DNA of 36,635 bases from NCBI GenBank assembly GCA_012031035.1, contig JAAUUT010000049.1:1-36635 (forward strand), given 5' to 3'. This document shows positions 35,735 to 36,635 of the stretch, in pieces. The notes beneath the pieces are model-generated. The model made no database searches. It was not told where the DNA came from and worked only from the letters and a program-made list of their open reading frames with translations. The translations under genes and the position numbers were made by a program. Each line of letters begins with the position of its first letter. The stretch's first letter is position 1. Source of the stretch: Candidatus Altimarinota bacterium (GTDB lineage: Bacteria > Cyanobacteriota > Cyanobacteriia > Cyanobacteriales > Microcystaceae).

Positions 35735-35989
35735 ATGGCGATTGTTGTAACCCTTAGTCTAGAATTAGAAGCACTGCTTTATGACAGGGCTGCTCGGCAA
35801 GGTCAAGATGTTAATCTAGTTGCATCCGAGTTATTAGCTAGTGTCTTAGCGTGGGAAGAACAAGATTTAGAAGAAGCGATTCAGGGTATTCAACAAGGGT
35901 TAGATGATTTTGAGGCAGGTCGGTTTCGTTCTTTTGAGAAGTTTGCCCAAGAACAACGCCGCAAATATAATTTACCAGCCAATTCGTAA
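35735..35989 (+). CDS. Probable antitoxin of a RelE/ParE-type module
   Basis: 84 residues: MAIVVTLSLELEALLYDRAA followed by a helical acidic segment (EEQDLEEAIQGIQQGLDDFE) and a C-terminal FEKFAQEQRRKYNL. Small acidic proteins of this kind precede RelE/ParE-type toxins in cyanobacteria. Here the adjacent toxin frame is broken. ATG at 35735. Family assignment is from similarity recalled by eye. Confidence 0.7.
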   Translation: MAIVVTLSLELEALLYDRAARQGQDVNLVASELLASVLAWEEQDLEEAIQGIQQGLDDFEAGRFRSFEKFAQEQRRKYNLPANS

Positions 35990-36174
35990 CGTATCGTATT
36001 GAAATTCCGAGTGTAGCGGAGACTGAAGCAGATAATGCCTTCTTACATTTGTCCCAAGTTGCTTCCCCTACAATAGCAAGTCAATGGTATTCAGGTTTGC
36101 TGCAAGCGATCGCGCCTAAGATTAATTTGGTTAATGCTGTAAGTTTACACTCTACAAAACTTTATCTTTTATGA
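35986..36174 (+). pseudogene. Remnant of a RelE/ParE-family toxin gene
   Basis: The frame TYRIEIPSVAETEADNAF, then SQVASPTIASQWYSGLLQAI, matches the first 45 or so residues of RelE/ParE-type toxins. There is no start codon: GTA stands where GTG would overlap the antitoxin stop (GTGA to GTAA). A single G-to-A change would remove the toxin start and still leave the antitoxin a stop codon. After LLQAIAPK the homology ends and the frame runs into the hemB promoter, so the catalytic C-terminal half is gone. Confidence 0.7.
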
Positions 36175-36186
36175 TAACGATTATCA
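36172..36186. promoter_or_regulatory. Zur/Fur-type operator upstream of hemB
   Basis: TGATAAC, G, ATTATCA: a 7-1-7 palindrome with one mismatch, 44 bp before the hemB ATG. Matches the box at 31379-31393 in all but two positions. Confidence 0.7.
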
Positions 36187-36229
36187 TTACAATGAATGAT
36201 GTTCCGATCGCTCTCTACAGAAATATTGA

Positions 36230-36635
36230 TGTCTTCATCTAACCTCCCATCTCTCCTACATCGTCCGCGTCGCCTGCGTCGTACCGAAGCTATCCGCCGC
36301 ATGGTACGAGAAACCCAACTAACCGTTAACGACCTCATCTATCCCGTCTTTGTCATGGAAGGGGAAAATATTAAACAAGAAATTCCCTCCATGCCAGACT
36401 GTTATCGTTATTCTCTCGATCTACTGCTAAAAGAAGTAGCTGATGCTTATAATTTAGGCATCAATGCGATCGCGCTTTTTCCCCTCATTGCAGAAGAAAA
36501 GAAAGATAACGCAGGTACGGAAAGCTATAATCCCGATGGATTGGTACAGAAAACTGTAAAAGCATTAAAAAAGAAATCCCTAATCTCGTCGTCATTACCG
36601 ATGTTGCTCTCGATCCCTTCTCTTTCTACGGTCAT
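36230..36635 (+). CDS. hemB: Delta-aminolevulinate dehydratase (porphobilinogen synthase), 5' part, one frameshift
   Basis: Condenses two 5-aminolevulinate molecules to porphobilinogen for heme and chlorophyll. The N-terminal third is present: RPRRLRRTEAIRRMVRET, then LIYPVFVMEGENIKQEIPSM, FPLIAEEKKDNAGTESYNPDG. The frame then fails in the A6 run at 36567-36572. One more A restores KKEIPNLVVITDVALDPFSF to the window edge, so the indel looks like a base-calling error. The metal-binding region lies beyond the window. Preceded by a Zur-type box, which would mean expression rises when zinc is short, sensible if this is a zinc-independent form. Confidence 0.9.

Overview
The window is cyanobacterial chromosome. 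HIP1 octamers (GCGATCGC) are frequent, and the genes include rpaB, a biliverdin reductase, a plant-type 2Fe-2S ferredoxin, a Tab2-family translation factor, a CCB-type cytochrome b6f assembly factor and GuaB3. The order within the cyanobacteria cannot be settled from the sequence alone.

Layout. 1-1651 is a mechanosensitive channel gene running off the left edge. 1812-5984 is an integron: a full-length integron integrase (intI, +), an attI-like array of 40-bp repeats upstream of it, and two cassettes extending leftward on the minus strand, each closed by an attC site. The first cassette has no obvious gene. The second (2.7 kb) carries a restriction-modification system: an HTH regulator, a broken DNA methyltransferase and a convergent probable endonuclease. 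6164-24101 is mostly housekeeping: rnhB, rne, bvdR, petF, Ap4A phosphorylase, a Tab2 protein, rimM, an ACP/alpha-oxoamine synthase fusion, a response regulator, two glycosyltransferases, radA, rpaB and ccb. 24107-25848 is a second integron locus without an integrase. It has the same kind of 40/41-bp attI repeat array and the same core-site spacing, then two acetyltransferase (GNAT) cassettes with attC sites. 26252-29106 holds aat, a small conserved gene, rpsN and guaB3.

29235-32976 looks like a zinc-limitation island. A perfect 7-1-7 palindrome (Zur-box type) lies between a divergent PEP-CTERM gene plus flavoprotein and a CobW-like P-loop gene overlapping a metallophosphatase whose Asp and Asn metal ligands are both Cys. 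A one-mismatch copy of the palindrome precedes hemB at the right edge. Between the two lie a BcgI-like nuclease-methylase/specificity pair and a decayed toxin-antitoxin module.

Two points affect reading. First, several frames (mscS twice, the methyltransferase twice, rne, radA, hemB) are broken by single-base changes, nearly all in homopolymer runs. Some of these genes are essential, so base-calling error is the likely cause for many. Second, the integron calls rest on motif symmetry, spacing and the integrase sequence read by eye; covariance-model and database searches were not run.
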